From positions 62,001 through 126,000 of the forward strand of contig NZ_PJZH01000010.1 in the NCBI RefSeq assembly GCF_002858715.1: a stretch of DNA of 64,000 bases. Reading direction: 5' to 3'. Origin of the DNA: Chimaeribacter coloradensis. GTDB taxonomy: Bacteria > Pseudomonadota > Gammaproteobacteria > Enterobacterales > Enterobacteriaceae. The notes under the pieces were generated by a model. The model ran no database searches, had not been told where the DNA came from, and was given only the letters and a program-made list of their open reading frames with translations. Within the stretch, counting starts at the first letter, position 1. Each line of letters begins with the position of its first letter. This document shows, in pieces, positions 10,622 through 21,253 of the stretch. Position numbers and translations under genes: made by a program.

Positions 10622-11983
10622 ATGGACAAAACCACAGCATTAGCCACAGAGATTCTGGCCGGTATCGGCGGCGAAGCGAACATCAGTAAGCTGGAAAATT
10701 GCATGACGCGGGTACGCGTCGAAGTAAAAAATGAGCAGCAGCTGAGGCTGGCGCACCTGCGAAAGCTGGACGGCATAAAGGGCTACATCAAGCAGGGGGA
10801 GCAGCATCAGTTTATCGTCGGCCCCGGCGCGGCGGCCAAAGTGGTGGATTGTATGCGCAGCCTGCTCCCGGAGAACGCCGCCGCACCCGGGGACGAGATA
10901 GCGCGCAATAAGGCTGCCGCGAAAGCGAAATATGCCGCGCCGATGAGCGACGCGCTGAAGAAACTGGCCAATATCTTTATCCCGCTGATCCCGGCGTTCA
11001 TCGCCTCAGGGCTGATTACCGGCATCATCAACCTGCTGAAACGGCCCGATATTGCCGGTGAGTTTGCCGCCCACTACCCCAATGTGCTGGGGCTGCTGGG
11101 CATTTTCGGCAGCGCGGTATTTACCATCATGACGATTCTGGTAGGGGTGAACGCAGCCAGGGTGTTTGGCGGCTCCCAGGCGATGGGCGGGGTGATGGCC
11201 GGGATTCTCGGCAGCCCGGCGCTGGCGCAGATTGAGCTGTTCGGCGAACCGCTGCAACCGGGGCGCGGCGGGGTGATCGCCGTGCTGCTGGTGGTGGCCC
11301 TGATGTGCTGGGTTGAGCGCAGGTTACGCAACTGGCTGCCGGAGTCGATAGAACTGATCGTCAATCCGCTGCTGACCACCTTACTTACCGCAAGCTTGGC
11401 TATCCTTATAGTGCAGCCGCTGGGCGGCGTTATCTCGGATGCCATTGTCCAGGGGGTGAATGTGGCGCTGGAGCAGGGCGGGCTGCTGGTCGGCGGGCTG
11501 CTCTCCGGCTTTTTCCTGCCGCTGGTGCTCTCCGGGCTGCATCAGGGGCTGGTGCCGATCCATGTCGAACTGGTACAGGCGCACGGTAACAACCCGCTGC
11601 TGCCGATCCTGGCGATGGCCGGGGTCGGGCAGGTGGGCGCGGCCCTGGCGGTATTGCTGAAAACCCGCAATGCGCGGCTGAAAAAAGTGATCAAAGGGGC
11701 GCTGCCGGTGGGCATCCTGGGCATTGGCGAGCCGTTGATCTTCGGCGTGACCCTGCCGCTCGGCAAACCCTTCCTGGGGGCCTGCCTCGGCGGCGCAGTG
11801 GGCGGTGCCTTGATAAGTTATTGGAAAGTGTCTACGGTCATTACTTTCGGTATCTCAGGTTTGCCGCTGGCCCTGACCATTGTTGCCGGTAAAGTGATGT
11901 TTTACCTGACCGGGTACCTGGTTGCGGTGCTGGCAGGATTTATTTTCACCTGGATAGCAGGATTCAACGATCCTGAGGAGTAA
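10622..11983 (+). CDS. murP: PTS N-acetylmuramic acid transporter subunit IIBC
   Basis: Sugar-specific IIBC permease that imports MurNAc as MurNAc-6-phosphate; it needs the general PTS proteins and the glucose IIA. The N-terminal IIB domain has its phospho-cysteine in KLENCMTRVRV. From about residue 115 a IIC membrane domain with many hydrophobic helices follows, containing GIGEPLIFGVTLPL, the family GxxEP(L/I) motif. The ATG at 10622 gives 453 residues; the frame runs upstream into murQ without support. It is 19 bases after murQ and three before pgpC. Confidence 0.92.
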   Translation: MDKTTALATEILAGIGGEANISKLENCMTRVRVEVKNEQQLRLAHLRKLDGIKGYIKQGEQHQFIVGPGAAAKVVDCMRSLLPENAAAPGDEIARNKAAAKAKYAAPMSDALKKLANIFIPLIPAFIASGLITGIINLLKRPDIAGEFAAHYPNVLGLLGIFGSAVFTIMTILVGVNAARVFGGSQAMGGVMAGILGSPALAQIELFGEPLQPGRGGVIAVLLVVALMCWVERRLRNWLPESIELIVNPLLTTLLTASLAILIVQPLGGVISDAIVQGVNVALEQGGLLVGGLLSGFFLPLVLSGLHQGLVPIHVELVQAHGNNPLLPILAMAGVGQVGAALAVLLKTRNARLKKVIKGALPVGILGIGEPLIFGVTLPLGKPFLGACLGGAVGGALISYWKVSTVITFGISGLPLALTIVAGKVMFYLTGYLVAVLAGFIFTWIAGFNDPEE

Positions 11984-11986
11984 CCC

Positions 11987-12625
11987 TTGAGTGCGGAACA
12001 AGCCCGGCGGGTCGTATTTTTTGATTTGGACGGAACGCTGCATCAGCAGGATATGTTCGGCAGTTTTCTGCGCTTTCTGCTGTGGCGTATGCCGCAAAAC
12101 CTGGTGCTGGTGGTGCCGCTGTTGCCGGTGATCGGGCTTGGCCTGCTGATTGGCGGCCGGGCGACCCGCTGGCCGATGAGCCTGCTGCTGTGGGCCATTA
12201 CCTTCGGGCACAGCGAGGCGCGCCTGCGCGATCTGGAATTACAGTTTGTCACCTGGTTCCGCAGCATCGTCACCGCCTTCCCGGTGGTGCAGATGCGCCT
12301 GAACGAATACCTCGACAAGCACAACGCCGAAGTCTGGCTGATTACCGGGTCGCCACAGCGGCTGGTGGAGCAGGTCTACAGCGGCTCGGCCTTCCTGCCG
12401 CGCGTGCGGCTGGTCGGCAGCCGTATGGCCCGCCGCAACGGTGGCTGGGTCTTGCCGCTGCGCTGCCTCGGCACACAGAAAGTGGTGGAGCTTGAGCAGC
12501 GCCTCGGCAGCCCGCTGAAACTCTACAGCGGCTACAGCGACAGCAAGCAGGATAACCCGCTGCTGTTTTTCTGTGAGCACCGCTTCCGGGTCAGCAAAGA
12601 GGGCGAGCTTCAGCAGCTCGAGTAA
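11987..12625 (+). CDS. pgpC: phosphatidylglycerophosphatase C
   Basis: HAD-superfamily membrane-associated phosphatase that converts phosphatidylglycerol phosphate to phosphatidylglycerol (E. coli YfhB). FFDLDGTLHQQD carries the nucleophile Asp and the acid/base Asp; a hydrophobic stretch follows at about residues 35-60; LITGSPQRLV is motif II and YSGYSDSKQDNP motif III/IV. 212 residues. Start is TTG at 11987 with a GAGGAG Shine-Dalgarno nine bases upstream. It lies three bases after murP, so the murQP unit has been inserted directly in front of it. Confidence 0.92.
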   Translation: MSAEQARRVVFFDLDGTLHQQDMFGSFLRFLLWRMPQNLVLVVPLLPVIGLGLLIGGRATRWPMSLLLWAITFGHSEARLRDLELQFVTWFRSIVTAFPVVQMRLNEYLDKHNAEVWLITGSPQRLVEQVYSGSAFLPRVRLVGSRMARRNGGWVLPLRCLGTQKVVELEQRLGSPLKLYSGYSDSKQDNPLLFFCEHRFRVSKEGELQQLE

Positions 12626-12782
12626 CGGCAGAACGCCGGACGTGACACAGAGAGACCAGGGGCGGAATTTCCGCCCTTTTTACTGCCTGTCACTCTCACC
12701 GGGCGGCAGCCCTGCGGGTTACGGCCATGTCACGGCCCCGGCCGGAGAGATAAGCTAGAATGCGGTTGTCTGCCGTGTATAA

Positions 12783-13319
<537 letters not shown>

Positions 13320-13331
13320 GCCGCCCGGCAG

Positions 13332-14792
13332 CTAGGGTTGCAGTGCCTCTGCGGGCGTCACAGCCGGGTAGGCCACGGCATACTCCGCTTCCAGGGCCGC
13401 CTGCTGGGCGGCTTTCTTCTCCCGCTCCTCCAGATAGCCCACCAGGCTGGCCTGATAACGACGGATGTTCTCCACGTAGTTATAGGCCTCCTGGCCGCGG
13501 GCGTAGCCGTAGGCGGTCTGCGCGTAGTAGCGCCGCTGGCTCAGCATCGGTAACCGCTGCTTGACGTCAACCCAGCTGTCCGGGTTTCCCTGCTGTGCTT
13601 TGGTCAGGTTGCGTGCATCCAGCATGTGGCCATACCCCATGTTGTAGGCCGCCAGCGCAAACCAGATGCGCTCATCCGGCGGCACCGTCTCCGGCACTTT
13701 CGCCATCAGCCGCTCCAGGTAGAGCGCGCCGCCCTGAATGCTCTGCTCGGCATCGAGCCGGTCACCCACGCCCAGGCCGGCGGCGGTGGCGCGCGTCAGC
13801 ATCATCAGGCCGCGTACCCCGGTCGGCGAGGTGGCGGTCGGGTCCCAGTGCGACTCCTGATAGGCGATCACCGCCAGCAATTTCCAGTCGATCTGGCGCG
13901 CGTACTTCTCAAACAGCGGCTTCAGCGCCGGCAGGGTGCTGTCGATCGCGGCGAGGAAGGTGCGCGTGTCCACATAGTCAAAACTGCCCACATGGCCGAG
14001 GTACTTCTCCTCCAGCCGCGCCAGTGAGCCGTCTTCCACCATCTGGCTGAAGAAATCGAGCATCGCCGCGTAGAGGCTGTCATTGCTGCCGCGCGGGAAG
14101 TACCAGGTCACCGGCTCCTCCTCCGTGATGTCAAATGCCACTGCCAGCTGGGGATGAATGCGCTGCTGTAACCCGATGGTCACCGAATCGCCGATGCTGT
14201 AGGGCAGTTTGCCTTCGGCCACCTGTTGCAGCAGCTCGCCGGTGGAGAGATCGCTGGAGGATTCCCAGGCCAGATCCGGGTGCTTGCCCTCTTTGAGCTG
14301 CTTCAGGGTGCTGACGTAGGCGGAGCCGGAGGCCACCGCCAGCCGCCCTTTCAGCGCGTCGATATTGCGTGGCCGCACGCTGCCCTGCCGGTAAACCAGC
14401 TGCTGCGACACCGAATAGTAGGCGGGGCCGGCGCGGAAACGCGCCAGCCGCTCGGTGTTGTAAATCAGCCCGGCGGCGATCAGGTCAGCCCGCTGGTCAT
14501 CCAGATCGTCGAACAGCTCATCGATGCTGCGGCGCGGCGTCACCACCAGCTTGACGCCGAGGTATTTGGCGAAACGCTGCGCCAGCTCGTAGTCCAGCCC
14601 ACCGGCCCCACTCTGGGTAGTGTAATAGGTCAGCGGCGAATTCAGCGTGCTGATGCGCAGCTCGCCCCGGGAGAGGATACGGTCAAGCGGGTCGTTCTGG
14701 TTGCTGTGCCAGGGTATGGCGGGCCACAGGGCCAAAGCCAGCAGCAGTGCGACCGCGCCGACCAAAAGATAATTAAATTGTATGCGCTTCAA
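13332..14792 (-). CDS. mltF: membrane-bound lytic murein transglycosylase F
   Basis: Periplasmic, membrane-anchored enzyme that cleaves peptidoglycan to anhydro-muropeptides. An N-terminal anchor ([20 protein letters not shown]) leads into a type 3 solute-binding-like domain (about residues 30-260). The lytic transglycosylase domain has the catalytic Glu in [19 protein letters not shown] and the [13 protein letters not shown] motif. The TTG at 14792 gives 486 residues and matches the MKKLKINYLF-type start of E. coli. The frame is open upstream to 14912, but that extension has no homology. Convergent with tadA, divergent from purL. Confidence 0.94.
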   Translation of the reverse strand: MKRIQFNYLLVGAVALLLALALWPAIPWHSNQNDPLDRILSRGELRISTLNSPLTYYTTQSGAGGLDYELAQRFAKYLGVKLVVTPRRSIDELFDDLDDQRADLIAAGLIYNTERLARFRAGPAYYSVSQQLVYRQGSVRPRNIDALKGRLAVASGSAYVSTLKQLKEGKHPDLAWESSSDLSTGELLQQVAEGKLPYSIGDSVTIGLQQRIHPQLAVAFDITEEEPVTWYFPRGSNDSLYAAMLDFFSQMVEDGSLARLEEKYLGHVGSFDYVDTRTFLAAIDSTLPALKPLFEKYARQIDWKLLAVIAYQESHWDPTATSPTGVRGLMMLTRATAAGLGVGDRLDAEQSIQGGALYLERLMAKVPETVPPDERIWFALAAYNMGYGHMLDARNLTKAQQGNPDSWVDVKQRLPMLSQRRYYAQTAYGYARGQEAYNYVENIRRYQASLVGYLEEREKKAAQQAALEAEYAVAYPAVTPAEALQP

Positions 14793-14957
14793 ATAGTTGT
14801 CTCGTCGCGGCGCGTTTTGATTGCGTGTGTAAAATGTTGCAAAAATGGAGCTTAAATCACAGTGCCGGGGCATTTTGCTCAACAAAAAGCCAGCGTGCAA
14901 CTTTATTGGCATCCTATGCCAAAAGGGCAGGGCGCGCAGTTAATCGCAACAATCACT

Positions 14958-14996
14958 ACGCAAACGGTTTCGTAAGCAGGAGGGATTCTCTATAAT
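14958..14996 (+). promoter_or_regulatory. purL promoter with PurR box
   Basis: ACGCAAACGGTTTCGT at 14958-14973 matches the PurR palindrome in all but one or two positions. It overlaps the expected -35 region of a promoter with TATAAT at 14991-14996. Purine (hypoxanthine/guanine) repression by PurR is the known control of purL in E. coli. Confidence 0.85.
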
Positions 14997-15067
14997 GGCC
15001 GGCGTTTTCCCCCTGTTGCGCCCAATGAAGCCCTTTTGCCTGCGGCTTCGAAGACGAGAGAACTGAA

Positions 15068-18000
15068 ATGATGGAAATACTGCGTGGTTCGCCCGCTTTG
15101 TCGGCTTTTCGTATTAACAAACTGTTAGCCCGTTGTCAGGAAGCCCGTCTGCCGGTCGATGCGGTTTACGCCGAATATGTACACTTTGCCGACCTCTCCG
15201 CGCCCCTCAGCGCTGACGAAAAAACCAAGCTGCAACGCCTGCTGAAATATGGCCCTTCTCTCGCCGAACATGCGCCGCAAGGCCGCCTGCTGCTGGTGAC
15301 CCCACGCCCCGGCACCATCTCCCCCTGGTCCTCCAAAGCCACTGACATCGCCCACAACTGCGCCCTGCCGCAGGTGACGCGCCTGGAGCGCGGGCTGGCT
15401 TTCTATATTGAGGCCCCGACGTTAACGGATGCGCAGTGGCAGGCGCTGGCCGCCCTGCTGCATGACCGTATGATGGAGACGGTATTCACCGGGCTGGCGC
15501 AGGCGGAGGCGCTGTTTGCGCACCACACGCCTGCCCCGGTTCAGCATGTGGATGTGCTGGGCGAAGGGCTAAGCGCGCTGGAGCAGGCAAACCTCCGCCT
15601 GGGGCTGGCCCTGGCACCGGACGAAATTGACTACCTGCAACAGGCCTTCACCACGCTCGGGCGCAACCCGACCGACATTGAGCTGTACATGTTTGCCCAG
15701 GCGAACTCCGAGCACTGCCGCCACAAAATCTTCAACGCCGACTGGGTGATTGATGGTGAAACGCAGCCGAAGTCGCTGTTCAAGATGATCAAAAACACCT
15801 TTGAGAAAACCCCGGACCACGTGCTTTCCGCCTATAAGGACAACGCCGCGGTGATGGAAGGCTCGAAGGTTGGCCGCTTCTTTGCTGACGCAGAGGGCGG
15901 GCGCTATGACTACCATCAGGAAGAGGCGCACATCCTGATGAAGGTGGAAACCCACAACCACCCGACCGCTATCTCCCCGTGGCCGGGCGCGGCCACCGGC
16001 TCCGGCGGTGAAATCCGTGACGAAGGCGCGACCGGGCGCGGCGCGAAACCCAAGGCCGGACTGGTGGGCTTCTCTGTCTCCAACCTGCGCATCCCCGGTT
16101 TTGAGCAGCCGTGGGAAGAGGATTTCGGCAAGCCGGAGCGCATCGTCACCGCGCTGGAGATCATGACCGACGGCCCGCTGGGCGGCGCGGCGTTTAACAA
16201 CGAATTCGGCCGCCCGGCGCTGCTGGGCTACTTCCGCACCTATGAAGAGCAGGTCAACAGCCACAACGGCGTGGAGCTGCGTGGCTACCATAAGCCGATC
16301 ATGCTGGCGGGCGGCATCGGCAACATCCGGGCTGATCATGTGCAGAAAGGCGAGATCACCGTCGGTGCCAAACTGATCGTGCTCGGCGGCCCGGCGATGA
16401 ACATCGGCCTCGGCGGCGGTGCGGCGTCCTCAATGGCCTCCGGCCAGTCGGATGCAGACCTCGACTTCGCTTCTGTTCAGCGTGATAACCCGGAAATGGA
16501 GCGCCGTTGCCAGGAGGTGATCGACCGCTGCTGGCAGCTGGGTGAAGCGAACCCGATTCTGTTTATCCATGACGTCGGCGCGGGCGGCCTCTCCAACGCC
16601 ATGCCGGAACTGGTCAGCGACGGCGGCCGCGGCGGCCGTTTTGAACTGCGCGACATCCTGAATGATGAGCCGGGCATGAGCCCGCTGGAAGTCTGGTGTA
16701 ACGAGTCGCAGGAGCGCTATGTGCTGGCGGTTGACCCGGCCCAGCTGGCGCAGTTTGACGCCATCTGCCGCCGCGAGCGCGCGCCTTACGCGGTGATCGG
16801 CGAGGCGACGGAAGAGCGCCACCTGACCCTGAATGACCGCCACTTTGACAACCAGCCGATCGACATGCCGCTGGATGTGCTGCTGGGCAAAACGCCGAAG
16901 ATGCTGCGTGACGTCACGCGTCAGCAGGCCGCCGGTGCGCCGTTGCAGCGCGAGGGCATCACCCTGGCGGAGGCGGTGAAGCGCGTGCTGCACCTGCCGT
17001 CAGTCGCGGAGAAAACCTTCCTGATCTCCATTGGTGACCGCACCGTGACCGGCATGGTCGCGCGCGACCAGATGGTCGGCCCGTGGCAGATCCCGGTGGC
17101 GGATTGCGCCGTCACCACCGCCAGCCTAGACAGCTACCACGGTGAGGCGATGTCGCTGGGCGAACGCGCCCCGGTGGCGCTGCTGAACTTCGCCGCCTCG
17201 GCGCGCCTGGCGGTGGGCGAGGCGCTGACCAACCTGGCCGCCACGCAGATTGGCGGCCTGAAGCGGGTGAAACTCTCCGCTAACTGGATGTCGGCGGCCG
17301 GCCACCCGGGCGAAGATGCCGGGCTGTATGACGCCGTGCGCGCCGTGGGCGAAGAGCTCTGCCCGGCGCTGGGCATCACCATCCCGGTGGGCAAAGACTC
17401 CATGTCGATGAAAACCCGCTGGCAGGCGGGCAATGAGCAGCGTGAGATGACCTCGCCGCTGTCGCTGGTGATCACCGCCTTTGCCCGCGTGGAAGATGTG
17501 CGCCGTACCGTGACGCCGCAACTGCGCACCGATAAAGGCGACAGCGCGCTGCTGCTGATCGACCTCGGCCAGGGCCGCAATGCGCTGGGCGCGACGGCGC
17601 TGGCGCAGGTCTACCGCCAGCTGGGCGACAAAACCGCCGACGTGCATGACGCAGAGCAGCTCGCCGGTTTCTTCAACGCCATGCAGGCACTGGTGGCCGA
17701 CGAAAAACTGCTGGCCTACCACGACCGCGGGGACGGTGGCCTGCTGGTGACCCTGGCAGAGATGGCCTTTGCCGGCCACTGCGGGCTGGAAGCGGACATC
17801 CAGTCGCTGGGTGACGACCCTCTGGCGGCGCTGTTCAACGAAGAGCTGGGCGCGGTGATCCAGGTGAAAGCCGACCAGCGCGAAGCCGTGGAAGCCGTGC
17901 TGGCACAGCATGGCCTGCAGGCGTGCACCCACTACCTGGGCCGCGTCACTGACGGGGATCGTTTTGTTATCCGCAGTGGGGACAAACCGGTCTACAGCGA

Positions 18001-18961
18001 AAGCCGCCGCACCCTGCGTACCTGGTGGGCAGAAACCACCTGGCAGATGCAGCGCCTGCGCGACAACCCGGCTTGCGCCGATCAGGAGCATCAGGCCAAG
18101 CAGCAGGAGAACGATCCGGGCCTGAACGTCCACCTGACCTTCGCCATTGATGAAGATGTGGCCGCCCCTTACATCATGAAGCAGGCTCGGCCGAAAGTGG
18201 CGGTGCTGCGTGAGCAGGGCGTGAACTCCCACGTTGAGATGGCTGCTGCCTTCCACCGTGCCGGGTTTGACGCCGTGGATGTGCACATGAGCGACCTGCT
18301 GGCGGGCCGCCGTACCCTGGAGGATTTCCACACGCTGGTGGCCTGTGGCGGCTTCTCCTACGGCGACGTGCTGGGCGCAGGCGAAGGCTGGGCAAAATCG
18401 GTGCTGTTCAACAACCAGGTGCGTGATGAGTTTGAGGCCTTCTTTAACCGGCCGCAGACGCTGGCGCTCGGGGTCTGTAACGGTTGCCAGATGATGTCCA
18501 ACCTGAAAGAGCTGATCCCGGGGGCGGAAAACTGGCCGCGCTTTGTGCGTAACCTCTCCGACCGCTTTGAAGCACGCTTCAGCCTGGTCGAGGTTACGGC
18601 CAGCCCGTCACTGATGATGCAGGGCATGGCAGGTTCCCGGATGCCGATTGCCGTATCTCACGGCGAAGGGCGGGTCGAGCTGCGTGACAATGCGCACCTG
18701 GCCCAGCTGGAGCATCAGGGGCTGGTGGCATTGCGCTATGTTGATAACAGCGGCAGCGTCACCGAAACCTACCCGGCCAACCCGAACGGCTCGCCGAACG
18801 GCATTACCGCCGTGACCAACGCCAGCGGCCGCGTGACGGTGATGATGCCGCACCCGGAGCGCGTGTTCCGCACCGTCAGCAACTCCTGGCACCCGGATAA
18901 CTGGGGCGAAGACAGCCCGTGGATGCGGATGTTCCGCAACGCGCGCCGTCAGCTCGGCTGA
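15068..18961 (+). CDS. purL: phosphoribosylformylglycinamidine synthase
   Basis: Large single-chain FGAM synthase of de novo purine synthesis: FGAR + ATP + glutamine to FGAM. The 1297 residues include the N-terminal PurS-like domain, two AIRS-type ATP-binding halves ([33 protein letters not shown]) and a class I glutamine amidotransferase domain from about residue 1040. In that domain the catalytic cysteine is in [11 protein letters not shown] and the His/Glu are in [11 protein letters not shown]. coli PurL has 1295 residues. Monocistronic; followed by its own terminator and then the glmY region. Confidence 0.98.
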   Translation: MMEILRGSPALSAFRINKLLARCQEARLPVDAVYAEYVHFADLSAPLSADEKTKLQRLLKYGPSLAEHAPQGRLLLVTPRPGTISPWSSKATDIAHNCALPQVTRLERGLAFYIEAPTLTDAQWQALAALLHDRMMETVFTGLAQAEALFAHHTPAPVQHVDVLGEGLSALEQANLRLGLALAPDEIDYLQQAFTTLGRNPTDIELYMFAQANSEHCRHKIFNADWVIDGETQPKSLFKMIKNTFEKTPDHVLSAYKDNAAVMEGSKVGRFFADAEGGRYDYHQEEAHILMKVETHNHPTAISPWPGAATGSGGEIRDEGATGRGAKPKAGLVGFSVSNLRIPGFEQPWEEDFGKPERIVTALEIMTDGPLGGAAFNNEFGRPALLGYFRTYEEQVNSHNGVELRGYHKPIMLAGGIGNIRADHVQKGEITVGAKLIVLGGPAMNIGLGGGAASSMASGQSDADLDFASVQRDNPEMERRCQEVIDRCWQLGEANPILFIHDVGAGGLSNAMPELVSDGGRGGRFELRDILNDEPGMSPLEVWCNESQERYVLAVDPAQLAQFDAICRRERAPYAVIGEATEERHLTLNDRHFDNQPIDMPLDVLLGKTPKMLRDVTRQQAAGAPLQREGITLAEAVKRVLHLPSVAEKTFLISIGDRTVTGMVARDQMVGPWQIPVADCAVTTASLDSYHGEAMSLGERAPVALLNFAASARLAVGEALTNLAATQIGGLKRVKLSANWMSAAGHPGEDAGLYDAVRAVGEELCPALGITIPVGKDSMSMKTRWQAGNEQREMTSPLSLVITAFARVEDVRRTVTPQLRTDKGDSALLLIDLGQGRNALGATALAQVYRQLGDKTADVHDAEQLAGFFNAMQALVADEKLLAYHDRGDGGLLVTLAEMAFAGHCGLEADIQSLGDDPLAALFNEELGAVIQVKADQREAVEAVLAQHGLQACTHYLGRVTDGDRFVIRSGDKPVYSESRRTLRTWWAETTWQMQRLRDNPACADQEHQAKQQENDPGLNVHLTFAIDEDVAAPYIMKQARPKVAVLREQGVNSHVEMAAAFHRAGFDAVDVHMSDLLAGRRTLEDFHTLVACGGFSYGDVLGAGEGWAKSVLFNNQVRDEFEAFFNRPQTLALGVCNGCQMMSNLKELIPGAENWPRFVRNLSDRFEARFSLVEVTASPSLMMQGMAGSRMPIAVSHGEGRVELRDNAHLAQLEHQGLVALRYVDNSGSVTETYPANPNGSPNGITAVTNASGRVTVMMPHPERVFRTVSNSWHPDNWGEDSPWMRMFRNARRQLG

Positions 18962-18990
18962 CCGGCACCCTTGTCAGGGTAATGATTTCA

Positions 18991-19014
18991 GGCGGCCTGC
19001 GGGCCGCCTTTTTT
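18991..19014 (+). terminator. rho-independent terminator of purL
   Basis: GGCGGCC at 18991-18997 pairs with GGCCGCC at 19002-19008, followed directly by a run of six T. It lies 30 bases after the purL stop. Confidence 0.9.
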
Positions 19015-19027
19015 ATGTGCGGCGTAA

Positions 19028-19140
19028 TGTCGGGAAATTGCGACAGTACGGTTTTTGCCTGTCTCTAAATGGCGACATTTAAGTCATTGATTTTTATGAT
19101 CTATAAATCAATGCAATTAAAGCGTCGGGTTTTAGCGACA
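19028..19140 (+). promoter_or_regulatory. three GlrR binding sites upstream of glmY
   Basis: TGTC-N10-GACA, the known GlrR (QseF) recognition pattern, occurs at 19028-19045 and 19060-19077. A third copy with one mismatch (CGTC-N10-GACA) is at 19123-19140. They sit about 110-250 bases upstream of a sigma-54 promoter, the normal range for an enhancer-binding protein, as in E. coli glmY. The AT-rich stretch between the third site and the promoter could bind IHF, but no clear IHF site was found. Confidence 0.85.
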
Positions 19141-19247
19141 AAAAGGGTAAGAAGTCGCCATCATTTATCCGGCCATAAAAATAAAATATCGGCCCTTAAA
19201 CATAAAATTATTCTTAAATTTAACGGGTTACCATATTTTATAAAAAG

Positions 19248-19265
19248 TTGGCATACATCGTGCTT
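19248..19265 (+). promoter_or_regulatory. sigma-54 promoter of glmY
   Basis: TTGGCATACATCGTGCTT has the invariant GG and GC exactly ten bases apart, the -24/-12 arrangement of RpoN promoters. The RNA would start about 12 bases after the GC, at A19276, where a sequence close to the GlmY 5' end begins. Confidence 0.88.
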
Positions 19266-19275
19266 ATTAACGCTC

Positions 19276-19480
19276 AGTTGCTCATTCACCTTACTTATGA
19301 CAGCCCCGCTTACGCGGACTATGCGCTCCATAAGACCCGAATGACGCCAAAGCAAGGTGCCTATCGTCCACCGCACCGATACCGCTGAAAGGCGCTATCA
19401 ACCGCAGGGCGACACGTTGAGTGAGGCACCAACCTGACCCACCTCCGGCGATGAAGGATTCATCCGACGAGGTAAAAAAA
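19276..19480 (+). ncRNA. glmY: small regulatory RNA GlmY
   Basis: GlmY decoys the adaptor RapZ so that GlmZ stays intact and activates glmS (glucosamine-6-phosphate synthase). The RNA begins AGTTGCTCATTCACC, like the 5' end shared by GlmY and GlmZ, followed by CTTATG, a first stem-loop and GAATGACGCC. Later segments GGTGCCTATCGTCCACCG and CGTTGAGTGAGGCACC resemble conserved blocks I know from GlmZ. Location between purL and glrK with GlrR sites and a sigma-54 promoter is conserved. The 3' end is uncertain: no T-run terminator is seen before 19687, and the end given is by length comparison only. Confidence 0.82.
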
Positions 19481-19579
19481 GGATGCGCACGTCCCGTTTC
19501 CGATGATTGCCCAGCATCATCACCCTGGGGACGTCACCAGGCATCCACCTGTTCTGGTAAGGCGGCCCGCCGCCTTACC
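19441..19579 (+). other. three successive stem-loops between glmY and glrK
   Basis: Hairpin 1: ACCTC at 19441 with GAGGT at 19473 and GATGAA/TTCATC inside. Hairpin 2: GGATGC (19481) with GCATCC (19541), ACGTCCC with GGGACGT and GATGAT with ATCATC, an interrupted stem of about 19 bp. Hairpin 3: GGTAAGGCGG (19556-19565) with CCGCCTTACC (19570-19579), perfect 10 bp with a four-base loop. None is followed by a T-run. They could be the 3' part of a long GlmY precursor or structured glrK leader. Confidence 0.6.
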
Positions 19580-19665
19580 CCGGTAAAACCTATTACCATC
19601 AGAGTCTGAGAGTTACCCCCTTGCCTGCGGACTCCGTATGGCCGGGCAGGACGCCCAACTCGTTG

Positions 19666-19694
19666 AGCACCGCATTATGGCGGTGCTTTTTTTT
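19666..19694 (+). terminator. terminator between glmY and glrK
   Basis: AGCACCGC at 19666-19673 pairs perfectly with GCGGTGCT at 19680-19687 and runs into eight T. It is the first strong intrinsic terminator after the glmY promoter, so it probably ends that transcript, about 415 nt from the start; read-through would feed glrK. Confidence 0.8.
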
Positions 19695-19777
19695 GCCTGT
19701 TTTTCAGCGCGGAAGGCGGGTGGGGTATACTGCGGGAACCGTGATGCGCACGGATTCAGCAAGGAGCCGGTTCACCC

Positions 19778-21253
19778 ATGCGATTCACCAAAACTCTGTT
19801 TGCCCGCAAACGGCTGTCGATCAAAAGCGGGCGGCTGTTCCCGCGTTCGCTGCGCCAGCTGGTGCTGATGGCGTTCCTGCTGGTGCTGCTGCCGCTGCTG
19901 GTGCTCGCCTACCAGGCCTATCAGAGCCTGGATCACCTCAGCGCCCAGGCTGCAGACATCAACCGAACTACCTTAAGCGATGCCCGCCGCAGCGAGGCGA
20001 TGACCAGCGTGGCGCTGGAGATGGAGCGCAGCTACCGCCAGTATTGCGTGCTGGATGATGCCACGCTGGCCCGGCTCTACCAGAACCAGCGCAAACAGTA
20101 CGCGCAGATGCTCGGCACCCACGCGACTATCCTGCCTGACCCGCGCTATTACCAGACCTTGCGCACCCTGCTGGACGGGCTGGCGACCATGAGCTGCCAT
20201 GAGAGCAGCCCCGCGCCCGCGGCGGCGGACGGGCTGGCGCAGTTCTCCCGCGCCAATGCCGAGATGGTGCAGGCCACGCGCAATGTCATCTTCTCACGCG
20301 GGCAGCAGCTTCAGCACGCCATCGCCGAGCGCGGCCAGTTCTTTGGCTGGCAGGCGCTGCTGCTGTTCCTGCTCAGCGTGGCGCTGGTGGTGCTGTTCAC
20401 CCGGATGATCATCGGCCCGGTCAAGGGCGTGGAACGTATGATCAACCGGCTGGGCGAGGGGCGGGCGCTGGGCAACAGCGTCTCTTTCCGCGGCCCGCGT
20501 GAAATCCGCTCACTGGCGCAACGCATCATCTGGCTGAGTGAACGCCTGGCCTGGCTGGAGTCGCAGCGCCATGAATTTTTGCGGCACATCTCCCATGAAC
20601 TGAAAACGCCGCTGGCCAGTATGCGGGAAGGCACCGAACTGCTGGCGGATGAGGTGGCGGGGCCGCTGACCCGTGACCAGAAAGAGGTGGTGGCGATCCT
20701 CGACCACAGCAGCCGCCACCTGCAAAAATTGATCGAACAGCTGCTGGACTACAACCGCAAACTGGCAGACGGCCCGACCGGCAAAGAGGGCGTGGCACTG
20801 CAGGCTGTGATCAACCGGATCATGGCCGATCACAGCCTGCCGGCGCGCGCCAAACAGATCACCACCCGGCTGGAGCTGGAGGTCACGGAGTGCTGGGCTG
20901 AGCCGACCTTGCTGATGCGCGCGCTGGACAATCTCTACTCCAATGCGGTGCACTACGGGGCTGAATCCGGTACCATTTGGGTCCGCAGCCGGCAGGCGGG
21001 CGACAGAGTACAGATCGAGGTGGCCAACAGCGGCACACCGATAGCCGAGGCGGAAAAAGCGATGGTGTTCGAGCCGTTTTACCAGGGCAGCCAGCAGCGT
21101 AAAGGCGCGGTGAAAGGCAGCGGGCTGGGGCTGAGCATCGCCCATGACTGTATCCGCCGTATGCAGGGGGACCTGCAACTGGTGACTGTGGCCTATGCGG
21201 ATGTCTGTTTTCGAATTGAATTGCCTCTAACCGCCGGGAATGACGAACCATGA
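19778..21253 (+). CDS. glrK: two-component sensor histidine kinase GlrK (QseE)
   Basis: Inner-membrane kinase that phosphorylates GlrR. Two membrane segments (about residues 30-48 and 190-208) flank a periplasmic domain of about 140 residues. A HAMP-like linker follows, then the phospho-acceptor box SHELKTPLASMREGTELLAD and an ATPase domain with NLYSNAVHYGAESG (N box) and GSGLGLSIAHDCIRR (G2 box). 491 residues against 475 in E. coli, with an N-terminal extension of about 16 residues before FPRSLRQL. A TPE-type periplasmic signal is not established. Overlaps glrG by four bases. Confidence 0.95.
   Translation: MRFTKTLFARKRLSIKSGRLFPRSLRQLVLMAFLLVLLPLLVLAYQAYQSLDHLSAQAADINRTTLSDARRSEAMTSVALEMERSYRQYCVLDDATLARLYQNQRKQYAQMLGTHATILPDPRYYQTLRTLLDGLATMSCHESSPAPAAADGLAQFSRANAEMVQATRNVIFSRGQQLQHAIAERGQFFGWQALLLFLLSVALVVLFTRMIIGPVKGVERMINRLGEGRALGNSVSFRGPREIRSLAQRIIWLSERLAWLESQRHEFLRHISHELKTPLASMREGTELLADEVAGPLTRDQKEVVAILDHSSRHLQKLIEQLLDYNRKLADGPTGKEGVALQAVINRIMADHSLPARAKQITTRLELEVTECWAEPTLLMRALDNLYSNAVHYGAESGTIWVRSRQAGDRVQIEVANSGTPIAEAEKAMVFEPFYQGSQQRKGAVKGSGLGLSIAHDCIRRMQGDLQLVTVAYADVCFRIELPLTAGNDEP

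Noticed and set aside
19069..19344. 91-residue frame upstream of glmY
   Set aside because: It spans the third GlrR site, the sigma-54 promoter and the sRNA 5' end, so a coding role is unlikely; codon use is atypical.
19621..20058. 145-residue frame overlapping the glrK start
   Set aside because: Overlaps the terminator and the real start of glrK in another frame.
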